Assembly: GCA_916613615.1 (NCBI GenBank)
Contig: OU744732.1
Span: 50,242,227 to 50,306,226 of the forward strand
Direction: 5' to 3'
DNA: 64,000 nucleotides
Source of the DNA: Steromphala cineraria
Lineage: Eukaryota > Mollusca > Gastropoda > Trochida > Trochidae
The notes under the pieces are model-generated. The model searched no databases. It was not told the DNA's origin and saw only the letters and a program-made list of their open reading frames with translations. Shown here piece after piece: positions 11,001-21,872 of the stretch; the stretch's first letter is position 1; every line of letters begins with the position of its first letter. The translations under genes and the position numbers were made by a program.

Positions 11001-11652
11001 GGTGCATGCAAAGGTACTCCATGCTGGAGCAGAGAGGACATTAAGTGAGAGTAGACGCAGATTCTGGTTTATCCGTGGCAGGAATGTGGTGAAGAACATA
11101 GTGAACAAATGTGTCGTATGCCGGAAGTTGAGGAAGCCTCCTCACACAACACTGATGGCAGACTTGCCTCCAGAAAGACTGAAGTCCTTTTCGACGCCGT
11201 TCACGACAACCGGAGTGGACCTATTTGGCCCCTTTAATCTGAAGTATGTCAGGAATAAGACGATTAAAACATGCGGAGCGCTATTTACCTGTGCGACAGT
11301 GAGAGCCATACACTTGGAAATAGTTGAAAACCTTTCAACACAAGCATTCTTACATGCACTCAGAAGATTCGTGTCTCATCATGGATGGCCAAAGACAATG
11401 TTATCAGACAATGGTACATGTTTTGTTGGTGCAGAAAAGGAGTTGAGAAAATTGATTGTTGAGGGACAGACCGAGATAGAGAACTTCAGCAGTTTTCATA
11501 ATCTGAGATGGAAATTCTCTACACCCTTGAGCCCTCATCAAGGAGGGATATATGAGAGTCTCATAAAGCAGGTGAAAAGAGCATTGAAAGTAGTAGTGGG
11601 AGAACAAAATCTTGTCCTGGAACGAGATGTCAACAGTCTTCGCCGAGATTGA
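10903..11652 (+). pseudogene. BEL/Pao integrase
   Basis: Integrase that inserts the cDNA. In order: an HHCC zinc-binding module (H..H near 11001-11025, C..C at KCVVCRKLRKPP), then an rve-type core with the first aspartate in GVDLFGP, the second in LSDNGTCF, and a glutamate in GGIYESLIK. The catalytic D,D,E triad is thus visible. A further frameshift near 11612-11650 moves the remainder to the third frame. Confidence 0.85.
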
Positions 11653-12097
11653 AGCCATGTTGAATTCCAGGCCACTGAGCATGTCGGCAAACAACCCAAA
11701 TGATTTGCAACCAATCACGCCAAATCATTTCATGATTGGGAGAGCGACATGTGATGTGCCACAGGGACCATTCAGCGAATCGACCAATCTGCATAAAAGG
11801 TTTGAGTATGTGCAGCAGCTGGTTCAGCAGTTCTGGGAGAGACTAGTGAGAGAATACTTCCCAACCCAGATGAGGAGGACCAAAGGGATCTCCAAAGGGA
11901 GACAACTCCAGATTGATGACATTGTGCTGCTCATTGATCACAATGTGAAGAGAGGAAAGTGGAACCTAGCCCGAGTGACTGATGTGTTTCCTGGAAAGGA
12001 TGGTGTAGTCAGGAATGTCCAAGTGAAGACACAACATGGACAATATAAGCGATCCGTTCAGCAGTGTTGCCTCATCATTGAGAATGTTCTTGCTTAA
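11612..12097 (+). pseudogene. BEL/Pao integrase C-terminus (DUF5641-like)
   Basis: End of the polyprotein, with the NSRPLS and PNHFMIGR motifs that follow the integrase core, then a DUF5641-like DNA-binding tail (FWERLVREYFP, DIVLLID, GKWNLARV, GVVRNVQVKT). The TAA stop at 12095-12097 lies 13 bp before the polypurine tract at 12111-12125 (AGGCTGGGTGGAGGG). Confidence 0.83.
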
Positions 12098-12126
12098 ATG
12101 TGACACTTTGAGGCTGGGTGGAGGGT

Positions 12127-13064
12127 TGGATTGAATCTGTTTAATTGTGAAAGAGATTATTTTACGCTCAGATGCATTATCAAATAATGAGCCACTCCCT
12201 TATTTACCGTCATTTAAAATTGCGCTTCCGGTTATGTAATGCTCCCTTTGTTTTTGGACCGCATGGCGGGCAAACAGTGATCAAATGTCATAATGATGAG
12301 TTAACGCCAAATATGTTGGCCGTGAGATCAAACCTTCAGGTATATATATTTACACATGTTCTAGATCAATGTGGTCACTATTACGCTCATAAATATTAAG
12401 TGTATTTCTTGAAATTGATGTTTATTCAAGTCCGCGGTAATTTTCGGACGATTCCATGTTCATAAATAATAGGGGTAATGTTATGCGAAAAGCGCATCAT
12501 TGAAGTTAGAGCCCTATTTTCAAGTGTGTTTACTTGTTGAATGTATTCATCAGGTTTTACAAAGTGTTAGCGTATTTTAGCTTAAAAGGCTTCACCTTAT
12601 TTCAAGCATATTTTATTGTCAGTTTGTTACAACTACCTTACACCCCTGTAAGTGAAGTAAACTCGCCTTCCAAGAATTGGTCAAGTAACTGTTGTTGCCC
12701 GATGTTGATGGCATTGAGTTTTAGAGTTATCTCAATTGTTTGTTATTCTAATTAACAGATAATCTGTTTGTGACAAGTGTAAGAGTATAGATATTTCTCA
12801 AACTAAATCTAGGTCATTGCGAAGTGTTGAAATATGAGTGTACAGAAAACTGGTAAATTTAGTGCTTCTTTTATGTACGCTTCAGTGAGTTTGAGAGTTG
12901 TATTGTTTGATCTTTTGACTCAAAGTATCTTTCCTTTGTTTCAGAATTATTCTTAAAGCTCTATGCTTCTGTGTTATGAAATCACCCATCTTGTACAACT
13001 TACAAGTAATACACAGAATAATTAGAAGAAATCCACGGCTCAGTTGTTTGTTCTATTCACACCA
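12127..13064 (+). repeat. BEL 3' LTR
   Basis: 938 bp; starts TGGATTGAATCTG and ends CACACCA, then target duplication GTAGC at 13065-13069. About 98% identical to the 5' LTR. Differences include a 4-bp insertion near 12905. Confidence 0.93.
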
Positions 13065-13069
13065 GTAGC

Positions 13070-13615
13070 CGTTCTCTGAAGGTACCACCTGAGAGCTCTC
13101 ATTGGGCACAAAAGCCTCTCCTTATCCGAACGAGAAGTCGAGGTGGGAAGAGCTTGTATCTTATAAACACGAGCGCCTAGCGGTCCTAACGAAGTAGCTT
13201 GGTTCTTGTCAAGAAACTCAGGAATAGCGCGACAAGAGACCTACTTGTAACCAACCAAGAACTTAATGGAAGCATTGTCTATAGCATGGAGTTCAGATAC
13301 TCTGGCTGCCGAGGCAAAGGCTAACAAAAACGCTGTCTTGTATTAGAGAAACTTTAGAGAAGTAGCACTCAGAAGCTCGTAGGGAGCTCTAACGAGAGAC
13401 TGTAACACAATCCTGAGATCCCATTTTGGAAAAACTGAAGGCGAAGAAATATCTTTAATCTGGAACGATCTGAGCATCCTATGGAGAGCTTGATCCGATC
13501 CTACTGACAGACCACAGATATCGCACACAGAGGCAATCGCTGATCTATACCCCTCGATGGTACCATGTTTTAATTTCTTCACTACTCTCAAAAATAAAAG
13601 AAAATCCGCTATCAT
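13070..13615 (-). pseudogene. DIRS tyrosine recombinase, N-terminal half
   Basis: N-terminal SAM-like core-binding domain (IADFLLFL....GTIEGYRSAIASV) and start of the catalytic domain. The ORF ends at 13343, but homology continues in another frame to the BEL junction with an FASAARVSELHAI motif (where the first catalytic arginine lies in this family) and LRWYLQRT at the junction. The C-terminal half resumes at 5482. The gene is split by BEL and frameshifted. Confidence 0.75.
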
Positions 13616-13635
13616 TGGGATGGATATCTCAGAAT

Positions 13636-14242
13636 CTAGTAGTTCTTTATCCCGTCGCCAGTTGGAGAAGATTTTTCACTTGGCATCATACAATCTAGCT
13701 GTGGATGGTCGGATAGATTGAATAATAGCTTGCGTAGAGTCTCGGCCGAAACCTTTAGACGCAAGAGATTCCTGGATAGTCTCCACACGTGAAGATTAAT
13801 TGTTGACAGATTTCCGTGAGTCTTGCGAGAGTGAGGTTGATATAATAGGTTGTCCCACAACGGAAGTTTCAGAGGATAATCCGTCAGGAGATCCAGAAGG
13901 TTCGGAAACAAGGGGCTTGTGGGCCAAGCCGGAGCTACTAGAAAGATGAGACAATCCTGCGATGCTATCTTTGCCAACACGTCTGGAATGATCTTTGTCG
14001 GGGGAAAGGTGTATGCTGTCATTCCTTCCCATGAAATGGAAAGCGCGTCCACTGCCCAGGCCTTCGGGTCCGGAATTGGGCTGACATAATTTGGAAGTTG
14101 GTGATTTCGACTTGTTTGCAAACAGATCGAACAAGGGTGACTCCCACTTGTTCACGATTAACTGAAACGCCTCCTCGTGAAGTGTCCACTCCGTCTGAAT
14201 CACTTGGCCGCTCCTGGAAAGGGCGTCTGCTAGCACGTTCAA
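13636..14242 (-). pseudogene. DIRS RT C-terminal (Dam-like) domain
   Basis: Follows RNase H on the minus strand in two overlapping frames. The first carries NVLADALSRSG and FDLFANK; the second carries YVSPIPDPKAWAVDALS, SWEGMTAYTFPP and LVAPAWPTSPLFP. In DIRS elements this region is the conserved domain related to Dam-type N6-adenine methyltransferases. Frameshifts near 14100 and 13620 show that it is decayed. Confidence 0.65.
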
Positions 14243-15580
14243 CTTGCCTGGAATGTCTCGCCCTGATGTTTAACTTGTATTGGTCCGCGAGAGAGAAGAG
14301 CTTCCGAGTGAGATTCATGAGTTTCTGGGACCTGGTCCCACCCTGCTTGTTGATATAAGCAACGACTGTAGCGTTGTCCGTGGCGATCATCAAACTCGAC
14401 TGGTACAGGTGACGCCACCAAACTTGGAGTGCCTTGATTACAGCAAGGAGTTCTAGCGAGTTTATGTGAAGACGCACTTCCTGTTCCGACCACTTGCCTT
14501 GAGTTTCCAACAGGTTCATATGTGCTCCCCAACCTACCCGTGATGCATCCGTGAATATGGTGAAATTCGGAGGAGGATCCATGAAACGAGCTCCCGACAT
14601 TACATTGAATTCCGATGTCCACCACGTCAGTTCCTGGCATACATGAGGAGGGCATACAATGACGAAATACAAATCCTGAGTCCTGTTCGCGTTTATCCAC
14701 GCCTGAGTGTGTCTTAGATTGAGGCGGCCCCTGTAAGTAAACGCCTGGATTGAAGTTAACGATCCGAGAAGAGACATCCACTTCCTGAGTGTGGCCACTC
14801 GAACAGCAAGAAGAGATTGGATAATATCTCGAGACTGATCCAGCGATCCTGTATGGGAAAGATGTAACAGATTTCCGCGTCCAAGATGGCACCTAGAAAC
14901 TTTATCTTGGGCACTGGCATTAATTCGGACTTCACTGGGTGAATGATCCACCCTAGGTGAGTGAAAACATGGATGGCGAACCTTGTCTGCTTGATTAGGA
15001 TCTCCTTGGAAATGTACCTCACCAGGAAGTCGTCCAAGTATCCATGAATCGCAAATCCTCTCAGATGAAGAAAGTGTAGCACGGGCTTCATGACCATAGT
15101 AAACAGCCAGGGGGCTATTGAGACTCCGAAGGGAAGAACCTTGAACTAGAATCTTCTTCCGTTTACGCCGAATCTTAGGAACTTCTGAGAGTGTTTGTGA
15201 ATGGGGATATGCAAGTAAGCATCTTTCAGGTCCATGCTGATGAACTTGCTGTTTGGTTGGACAAGTTTTCTCACATTCTTTAGCGATTCCATGGTGAACC
15301 TGGGAGGAAGCTGAAGAAAGTCCTTGTTGAGGATCTTGAGGTCTATAATCATCCTCATCTCGCCTGTATCACGTTTCGGCACTAGAAAAACCGGAGAGTA
15401 GAAACCTCGAGTCGTGTCGAGTGGGGAGAGTTCTACAATTGCCTCCTTCAGCAGGAGCTGCTCTATTGCCAGTAGAGCAGCGTCCAGACGCGACCCTTGT
15501 AAGATGAGTCTTCTTCCCACCGGGTGAACAGCTAGTGGCGGGCGCGTCTGAAATTGGAGCTGGTACCCGTCGGATATCAC
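14019..15580 (-). pseudogene. DIRS reverse transcriptase and RNase H
   Basis: Polymerase of the DIRS element. From 15580 downwards: VFLVPKRDTGEMRMIIDLK, MDLKDAYLHIP, a TAG at 15146-15148 in the YQFKVLPFG region (consistent with CAG to TAG), then YLDDFLV as catalytic box (about 15030) and HLGWIIHP. A frameshift near 14930 leads to the RNase H frame with FTDASRVGWGAH, NSLELLAVIKAL and TDNATVVAYINKQGG. Typical of DIRS rather than Ngaro polymerases. Not functional as it stands. Confidence 0.87.
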
Positions 15581-15645
15581 TGAGTTGATCCAAGGATCCG
15601 GGGTGATGAGTTACCAGTTCCGGGAATATCGTTGCAGACGACCCT

Positions 15646-17316
15646 GTTACGATGTAAGATGTAATAAACGCGGTAAGATGTAATAAGTGCGGTAAATTGT
15701 AATAAAAACGCGGTAAAATGTAATACTACGGTAAATTGTAATAAAAATGCGATAAAATGTAATAGAGATCGGTGCGGTAAATTGTAATAGGAGGGTGCGG
15801 TAAAATTTTATTAAATAGTGCGGTAAATTGTAACACAATATGCGGTAAAATGTAATAAGATTTCTTCAATGTTTGATAACATTTTTAGTAGCCTATTTTA
15901 TATGACGTCATTGCATATACTTGTGATGATATATTGAACTCTTAGAAACTAATCAAAATAATTGCAGAACACCAGATATTTTCTCAAAATTAAAGATACT
16001 TCTTATTAGTGTTTTGTTTCAGAAGAGAATTCATTTTAGTTAAGAATTTTCATTACGATGTTTATTGAGAGTCAGGACCGATAAAAATACAGCAATCTTC
16101 ATCTGTGTTACAAGAAAAAGAGTACTTTTACCCATCATTTGTTTTGCAATAAAGTATACTTTAATATAGTTAGTACGCCACCGACATTAAAATAGTTCTG
16201 TATAAAGCTATACATAATTGCAAAACACATGATGTTTATTCAATCACTTTTGTAGTGTGTTGATTTTATCTCGTAAAGGTTATTTTCATTTTAAAATAAA
16301 CATTCTAACATGACACGAAAACTAGTTTGAAAATACTGCCTTCTGATTGGTTACTCATACACATTTTGGAGTAATTATTTCGCCGATAATCACCTCTAAA
16401 TATATACGACCGCTTCACATTCCTCCGCGCATGCATATACAATCTGCACTCAGCGACTTTCTGTTTACAATAGACATGTTGGCGACATTTTGAAACATCA
16501 ACAAATATTAATCTAACAACGAGGATTTTGGTTCCTGTTTGAAGTGTTTCTTACTGCTTCGCGATGTAAATGAATCACAGTCTACAGATCTTTTAAACAA
16601 AATCAACGATCACACACCTCTCATACAGCGATTCGTCAAATGAACGGAAGCGACTTTATTCTTTAATTTCGCTGAATGCTGTCACTGCCCCTACCTCTAA
16701 TTTACAAGTGACCACTTTTCCTGTCACAGTCTCCCCAACCATGACACAAAATATCACCTTCTTGACAGCTTCCACTAAGTTTGAAACAGTTCACCGACAC
16801 GTAGTGAACAACTATTTTCAGAGTAACGTACCTTGATTTGGTCAGTCCTTGTCGCTCTTGTAGAGGTGATGGGTCGACCCATGTATTTAGGTAAAAAATC
16901 GTAACTTTGACGACATTAAAATCTGTATTCTATTGATCGTATGCTCAATTGATTTTTGTTGAGTCTATTCAAACATGTTTTTTTCTGTATGTAATGACAT
17001 TATAATTGTTATGTTATCTTTGTGAAAGTGGACTGTACCGTTGTTTTGCAAGTGAGTGGAAGCGGTCTGCACCGGTTTGACCTAATCACATTGCTTTTGC
17101 GCAAGTCAAAATAGTTCCACTTTTTTTACTAATTAGTCATGTTAGAATGGTGATAAATCCATTCTGTTTTTTATTTTGGGGTTGTATGTCGTGCATTCTT
17201 TACCCCTAAATAAACATTTCAAACCTCGCAAGCTCGTTTTGAAATTATATTTAGGGGTAAAGAATGCACAACATACAACCCAAAAATAAAAAACAGAATG
17301 GATTTATCCCCTAATT
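15646..17316 (+). mobile_element. hairpin-ended repeat, copy 1 (full)
   Basis: 1.67-kb non-coding repeat. The left end carries about nine GCGGTAAAWTGTAATA-type motifs (15646-15865), the middle is AT-rich, and the right end is a long hairpin followed by CCCTAATT. Partial copies lie at 33848-34699 (left half), 39990-41138 (right half) and, inverted, at about 23155-23378 (left end). A 3' hairpin followed by CTAA before T resembles Helitron/Helentron-type non-autonomous elements, but the hairpin is much longer than usual and no transposase is present. Confidence 0.65.
17152..17308. repeat. ~75-bp imperfect hairpin
   Basis: Left arm about 17152-17228 and right arm 17233-17308 are reverse complements with about six mismatches; both ends read GATAAATCC/GGATTTATC. 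It forms the right end of the hairpin-ended repeat and is followed by CCCTAATT. Confidence 0.85.
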
Positions 17317-17589
17317 AACTTCTTTAATAACTTTCAGATACGAATTGAACATCCTCGACCAGGGGCCTTTCTAGTGACGGCATAATAAAATTGTCTTTGG
17401 CGTAAGTGACCATTATTTCGTGGTCATATTCAATCACAACTCACAACCTACCTATATATCTTTCCTGCTTGTATAAAATGAATAAGGCATTTGTTACACA
17501 TGAAGTTGTATCAATTGAAATCATTCGTTTTGCATTCCTAAAAAGGTACCTAATTTCTTCTAACAAATGTCTTTCTGATTCAATATTTT

Positions 17590-17880
17590 CATTTATAAGC
17601 CGGTGCTGGGTTTATCAAATGTCCAAAATGAAGAATAAAATAGCAGTTGATGTGAAGATACTCCCAATTCTATCATATATGGGGCAGAGGTTTGGGGTTC
17701 ACACAGTTACTTTTTGTGGTTATGTTACAATTCTGGTTTTGGTAACAAGAGTGTATTTAAAAACGTCGTCTATACCTCCATTAACGCAGTGTTTGAAAGA
17801 TACTTATTAGAGGACATGGACAGAATCCATAAACTGTGCTTCAATTACAGAATGATAAAATATGAAATAATCACGAAGCT
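17590..17880 (+). pseudogene. decayed LINE RT fragment
   Basis: Weak trace of a LINE polymerase: VDVKILPILSY followed, with a one-base frame change, by GAEVWG, matching the ILLYVAEVWG type segment seen at 680-710 in the LINE at the left edge. Downstream frames contain RIHKLCFN. Too short and degraded to classify. The surrounding 134-codon ORF at 17406-17810 is not considered a gene in its own right. Confidence 0.4.
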
Positions 17881-18721
17881 TTGTTTAACATAAGTTGCTG
17901 TTAAAAAAAATCCAATTGGTCATTTCTTGTTTCAAACGTTCCTCACATGACCTGTGCTCATGAAGAAAGAATATGGTGTCTTTGTCAATTAGATTTATTA
18001 GGAGTATTAGTACCATTTTGTACATATATGCCCTGTTTACTCAAATCGTAGGGACATACATGTACTTGAAAATATGTTATTTCAGATACCCTTGTATTAA
18101 CAAATTCTTCGTATTTCTGTCAAGTTCAAAAGCATTATCCTTCGAAACGTTTCTATGACGTGTATATACAACGTAATCTATACAGACATGATATGAAGTC
18201 ACATCAGTATCCTTAGATGTAAATACATCAAACCAATGCTATACAACATGCGGGTATTCATCCACATACATGTACACTATTCGGGTATTCATCTATTTGA
18301 ATACTAATGTTGTCTCGGCAAAACATGGTTTTGTATTATTTGCAATCTGATATAATATGATATGTTATAAATGTTATATATCTGTTATAGTTTTCTACCT
18401 ATACCTGGCTATAGGTGAGATGTATTGTGATTACTATTTTGGACATGATATGGTATTAAAAGGTATGATGAAGCTTAGAGTAAGTTTTGATAAGGTGTAT
18501 GATGTCATGATACGTTATGCATTGCTTTGAAATGACAACATATTATTGATATGATATGACTTTCCATACATGTATGATGTTGATATATTAAATAATGTTT
18601 CATGCATTATACAAGTATGTACATAATGTATTTGTTTAATGTACTTCAGGCAAATGTAAATAGCAGTATTGATCGAAGATTTGATATTTGACTAGCAATT
18701 CAAGAGATCAATTATTACTTA
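17881..18721. other. AT-rich, no gene seen
   Basis: Low-complexity AT-rich DNA with many short GATATGATAT-like motifs between 18340 and 18600. No ORF with recognisable features. Confidence 0.4.
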
Positions 18722-18842
18722 TGTGACAGGGTGAGGTCTACTACTTCCTACTGGCTTCGGCTGGAGGGATATCTCTTTGGCCGAACAGGTAGAGCGTAGG
18801 ACTCTCAACCCGGAGGTCCCGGGTTCGAATCCCGCATGGACA
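18722..18842 (+). repeat. tRNA-Lys-derived SINE head
   Basis: RNA polymerase III promoter with A box TGGCCGAACAGG at 18778-18789 and B box GGTTCGAATCC at 18822-18832, 44 bp apart as in tRNA genes. The GACTCTCAAC segment resembles a mutated lysine anticodon loop (GACTCTTAAT). The expected acceptor stem (18771-18777 with 18836-18842) does not pair, so this is a SINE head or tRNA pseudogene, not a working tRNA. The first 81 bp (18722-18802) recur identically at 22772-22852. Confidence 0.6.
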
Positions 18843-19090
18843 TGGAAATATTGCATTTTCATTTCTGCTACACTTATTTGCAGTGAATATAAAATAAAAG
18901 AACGAGGCTATATAGCAAACGTCTCTATTCGTAATAATACCGTTGGTTATGGACCAAAAGTCATTTCGAGCATGTACGAACGTCTGTCTATGCAACAAGG
19001 CACTGTTTCATAGCAAATTCATGTCAGTTATTCATATCAGTAAACGGAAAAGTACGGCAACCATTCGATATGAAAACTCGTTCATGTTGG

Positions 19091-19318
19091 TTAAGACACT
19101 AAATATGTATATGATTTAAAAGTTAAAGTTTTTTTTAATATAATACAGAGAGTATCATACCGGTTACTACATATGTAATGATTATCACTCGCAAAGTAAT
19201 ACGGTTTATCTCCATTAGGGTACCAATCTTCCTCCGAATAGGCTGAAGTCAACAAATTATGAACGATGAACAGATAAAGCATTGGCAATAATACTATTGT
19301 AGCAGTTACAATACACAT
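19091..19318 (-). CDS. small putative secreted ORF (copy A)
   Basis: 75 codons starting with a strong signal peptide or membrane segment (MCIVTATIVLLPMLYLFIVH), then an acidic/aromatic stretch with two cysteines. The last 12 codons lie outside the duplicated block and differ from the other copy, so the true C-terminus is unclear. A GTATGA at the CSNR|Y position could be a splice donor, making this a signal-peptide exon of a longer gene. It lies 187 bp downstream of the 788-codon gene on the same strand. Unrecognised. Confidence 0.4.
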   Translation of the reverse strand: MCIVTATIVLLPMLYLFIVHNLLTSAYSEEDWYPNGDKPYYFASDNHYICSNRYDTLCIILKKTLTFKSYTYLVS

Positions 19319-19505
19319 GTCATTCTTGCGTATATCTCAAGTGCATATCTATTAATTGGATGATATATCTACAAAAGAAAGATTTCGAGAAATTAGCAGC
19401 TTTATTACAAACACACAACGTTTAAATGATAAACAAATGCCTATAATGAGAGGCATGAAGATGCAACGTCTTTCTTACCGAGGAAAAGGTACTATCCAGT
19501 TATGA

Positions 19506-21872
19506 TCATCCAACATTGAAGCTATACCCCTTATATAATATTTTTCTTTTAGAAGGTTGAAACAATAAACTTTCAATCATATTTGCCGAGTCATAGACTT
19601 TTACATTCCCATATTGCGACCCAAGATAAAACCTATCATTCTTTGCATAAAGGAAAACAGCATTGAATCCTTTGGGTAATTCAAATTTTCTGATTATTTT
19701 GTTTGTCGCTATTGATACAACAGAGGCATAAGAAGGTTTGCGACTATTTAGATATAAAAATGCAAGGGTATGTTTTCCAAAGAAAATGAATTCTGAACAT
19801 GGTTTTTGAGAAATCTTTTTACATTTCATTTGATTTTGTGCTGAAAGCCAACAAATCCTGTATGATGGAGATGTTGAAAAGTAGAAAATCATTTCTGTCA
19901 AACATATCCCAAGAAATTCGTAGTTATATTTAATTTTTTTGATAATTTTATGGCGTCGGTTATCAATCGATAAAGAATGGATTCGATTAGCAGAATCAAT
20001 GAAAAATAACTTACGTTCTTTAGTATGTAAATGTATGGTCTCTCTAAGACCTTTATTACGGAAAAGAGTCGCTTTACACTTTCCGTTCATACACTTTGAA
20101 TATATATTGTTCTGATTTGCATAGAATAATTTACATTCTTCAGAGAAAAATTCCAGACTATAATCAAGTAAAAATCGCAGACCCAACTTCAACCACTTTT
20201 TGGTCTTTTTATCGTGAACGAAAATCCCATGGAGTCCAAGGTTAAGATAAGATAATGGTAGCTTATTGGAAGATTTTACTTTGTTCAGTATTTTCCCGCA
20301 CTTACAGCTCTTGTCGATGTTATACTGTTGAGATGTGTGGCTTCCTTTGGATTTTATAAGTAAACCTGCTCCTTCAAGTGCTAAAGATTGATCCTTGTCA
20401 CTCATTTGATCCTGAATGGTCAGCTGATTCTCTTGTCTCAAGCTTTTTCTTGTAAACAAAATGTCCTGTTTTACTGTTCTTCTAGATTTTTTGTTTCTTA
20501 TTGCTAGTCGGTACATCGTAGGTGTTTGTAAAGTTGTTGTGTGGTTCAAGTACGTTGATGTTGTAAGCTTCTGATGTGGATTTGGTTTTCTCTTCAGGTA
20601 CTTTGAGGGTTTCCGCCTCTGATACGCAGGTGATGTATGCTTCTGGTAAACTCTTTGATTGGACTTCTTGAATGTTGATGTTTTTTGCAATCGGCGATCA
20701 ATTGACATATTTTCCAAATTTGATGATGTTTTTTGTTTCTGATGCGTATTTGGTTTCTGTTTCTGCCTTCTGATCGATGTCATTTGCTTTTGTTGTTTAG
20801 TTGGTGTTTTTTGCTTCTGATGCGTATTTGGGTTCTGTTTCTGCCTTCTGATTGATGTGTTTTGCTTCTGGTGTTTATTTGATGTGTTTTGCTTCTGGTG
20901 TTTATTTGATGTGTTTTGCTTCTGGTGTTTATTTGATGTTTTTTGCTTCTGATGCGTATTTGTTTTCTGTTTCTGCCTCCCGATTGATGTCTTGTGCTTC
21001 CGGTATTTAGTTGTTGTTTTTTGCTTCTGATGCGTATTTGTTTTCTGTTTCTGCCTCCCGATTGATGTCTTTTGCTTCCGGTTTTTATTTGATGTTTTTT
21101 GCTTCTGATGCGTTTTTGGTTTCTGTTTCTGCCTTCTGATTGATGTCTTTTGCTTCTGGTGTTTAGTTGGTGCATGGTTCCTGGAGGCAGTCAATGCCCT
21201 TAGCTTGTTCTCTCTTGGTGTATTCTTCTGGCCTGGTTTGGGGGTAATCGTTTTTACTTTACCTGTTGTGATACTCTGTTGTGGCCTTGTAGTTTTCTTC
21301 TTGTAAGTTTTAGATACGGAGGAAACAACATGTGCGTTTGTTGATTTTATGCTCTGTACATTATTTGACACACTCATATCTTTAGTTCTCTGTTCAGCCA
21401 TCCTGTCGCTTCTAATTACAAACGTCTTTGTACCACTTGGTACATCATCATGTTTCTGGTGTGTTCTTGCTTCGAGTCTATGTTCATTTCCTGATGTGTA
21501 CTTTTCTGTTCCTTTGCCTGTTCTTTGTTGCAGCTGCGCTTCAGGGTAGATGGAACCAAGATGATATTCTTCTGGACTAAAAGTTACACCTTTTTCCCTT
21601 ATAGATACGTCACCTTTTGTTTGGTTTTCAATTTGTTTTCTCTTAGGTATAGCTTTGTGATCTATCCGTACATGTAATATAGTTTTGGAATTTGTTTTCG
21701 AAATCCATGACAAACTCCAACACTTCTCTTCTTTGAATACAGAGTATGTATTGGATATGCATAATATTGCAAAAGAAACCACGCAAGCTGTTCCTTGTAA
21801 AGAACACATGACAGGGAGTCCACCTATCCTTCTACTCGGAAGATTGAAGTCGTACCAAACCAAGAATGACAT
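19506..21872 (-). CDS. unrecognised secretory repeat protein (copy A)
   Basis: 788 codons without introns. Two starts are possible; Met22 directly precedes a hydrophobic signal-peptide-like stretch (CSLQGTACVVSFAILCISNT), so translation may begin there (21809). Residues about 233-390 are lysine/glutamine/histidine-rich repeats of a 9-residue motif (variants of NKHQKQNTS and THQKQKTS), in places organised in 27-residue higher-order units. The C-terminal third (about 510-788) is cysteine-poor and has recurrent hydrophobic strands such as RKLFFIDSANRIHSL, reminiscent of YWTD/beta-propeller blades; this fold is inference. No homologue is recognised. An extracellular or matrix role is possible. 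It is duplicated at 23811-26205. Confidence 0.6.
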   Translation of the reverse strand: MSFLVWYDFNLPSRRIGGLPVMCSLQGTACVVSFAILCISNTYSVFKEEKCWSLSWISKTNSKTILHVRIDHKAIPKRKQIENQTKGDVSIREKGVTFSPEEYHLGSIYPEAQLQQRTGKGTEKYTSGNEHRLEARTHQKHDDVPSGTKTFVIRSDRMAEQRTKDMSVSNNVQSIKSTNAHVVSSVSKTYKKKTTRPQQSITTGKVKTITPKPGQKNTPRENKLRALTASRNHAPTKHQKQKTSIRRQKQKPKTHQKQKTSNKNRKQKTSIGRQKQKTNTHQKQKTTTKYRKHKTSIGRQKQKTNTHQKQKTSNKHQKQNTSNKHQKQNTSNKHQKQNTSIRRQKQNPNTHQKQKTPTKQQKQMTSIRRQKQKPNTHQKQKTSSNLENMSIDRRLQKTSTFKKSNQRVYQKHTSPAYQRRKPSKYLKRKPNPHQKLTTSTYLNHTTTLQTPTMYRLAIRNKKSRRTVKQDILFTRKSLRQENQLTIQDQMSDKDQSLALEGAGLLIKSKGSHTSQQYNIDKSCKCGKILNKVKSSNKLPLSYLNLGLHGIFVHDKKTKKWLKLGLRFLLDYSLEFFSEECKLFYANQNNIYSKCMNGKCKATLFRNKGLRETIHLHTKERKLFFIDSANRIHSLSIDNRRHKIIKKIKYNYEFLGICLTEMIFYFSTSPSYRICWLSAQNQMKCKKISQKPCSEFIFFGKHTLAFLYLNSRKPSYASVVSIATNKIIRKFELPKGFNAVFLYAKNDRFYLGSQYGNVKVYDSANMIESLLFQPSKRKILYKGYSFNVG

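Larger units (their letters stand above)
5488..13064 (+). mobile_element. BEL/Pao LTR retrotransposon, full length
   Basis: Complete 7.58-kb LTR element inserted in the DIRS recombinase gene. It has LTRs beginning TG and ending CA, a perfect 5-bp target duplication (GTAGC at 5483-5487 and 13065-13069), a gag-protease-RT-RNase H-integrase order typical of BEL/Pao, and a purine-rich tract before the 3' LTR. The LTRs differ at roughly 15 sites plus a 4-bp indel in about 935 bp. The coding region is disabled by three in-frame stops and at least three frameshifts. Confidence 0.95.
13065..15645 (-). mobile_element. DIRS element, 5' portion
   Basis: Upstream part (minus strand) of the DIRS-type retrotransposon: reverse transcriptase, RNase H, a Dam-methyltransferase-like domain and the N-terminal half of the tyrosine recombinase. 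The upstream boundary is cut at about 15645 by the hairpin-ended repeat, so gag and the 5' inverted terminal repeat are missing. Confidence 0.8.

Noticed and set aside
14098..14892. Additional ORFs overlapping DIRS RNase H
   Set aside because: Other-frame shadows without recognisable motifs.
15646..15865. CRISPR-like array
   Set aside because: Motifs are irregularly spaced and short, in a eukaryotic repeat, with no cas genes.
18771..18842. Functional tRNA gene
   Set aside because: A and B boxes and spacing fit, but the acceptor stem does not pair and the anticodon region is degraded; a SINE head fits better.
20780..21175. 131-codon alternative-frame ORF in the HQKQ repeats
   Set aside because: Repeats with a period divisible by three keep several frames open; only noted as a possible fusion frame in copy B.
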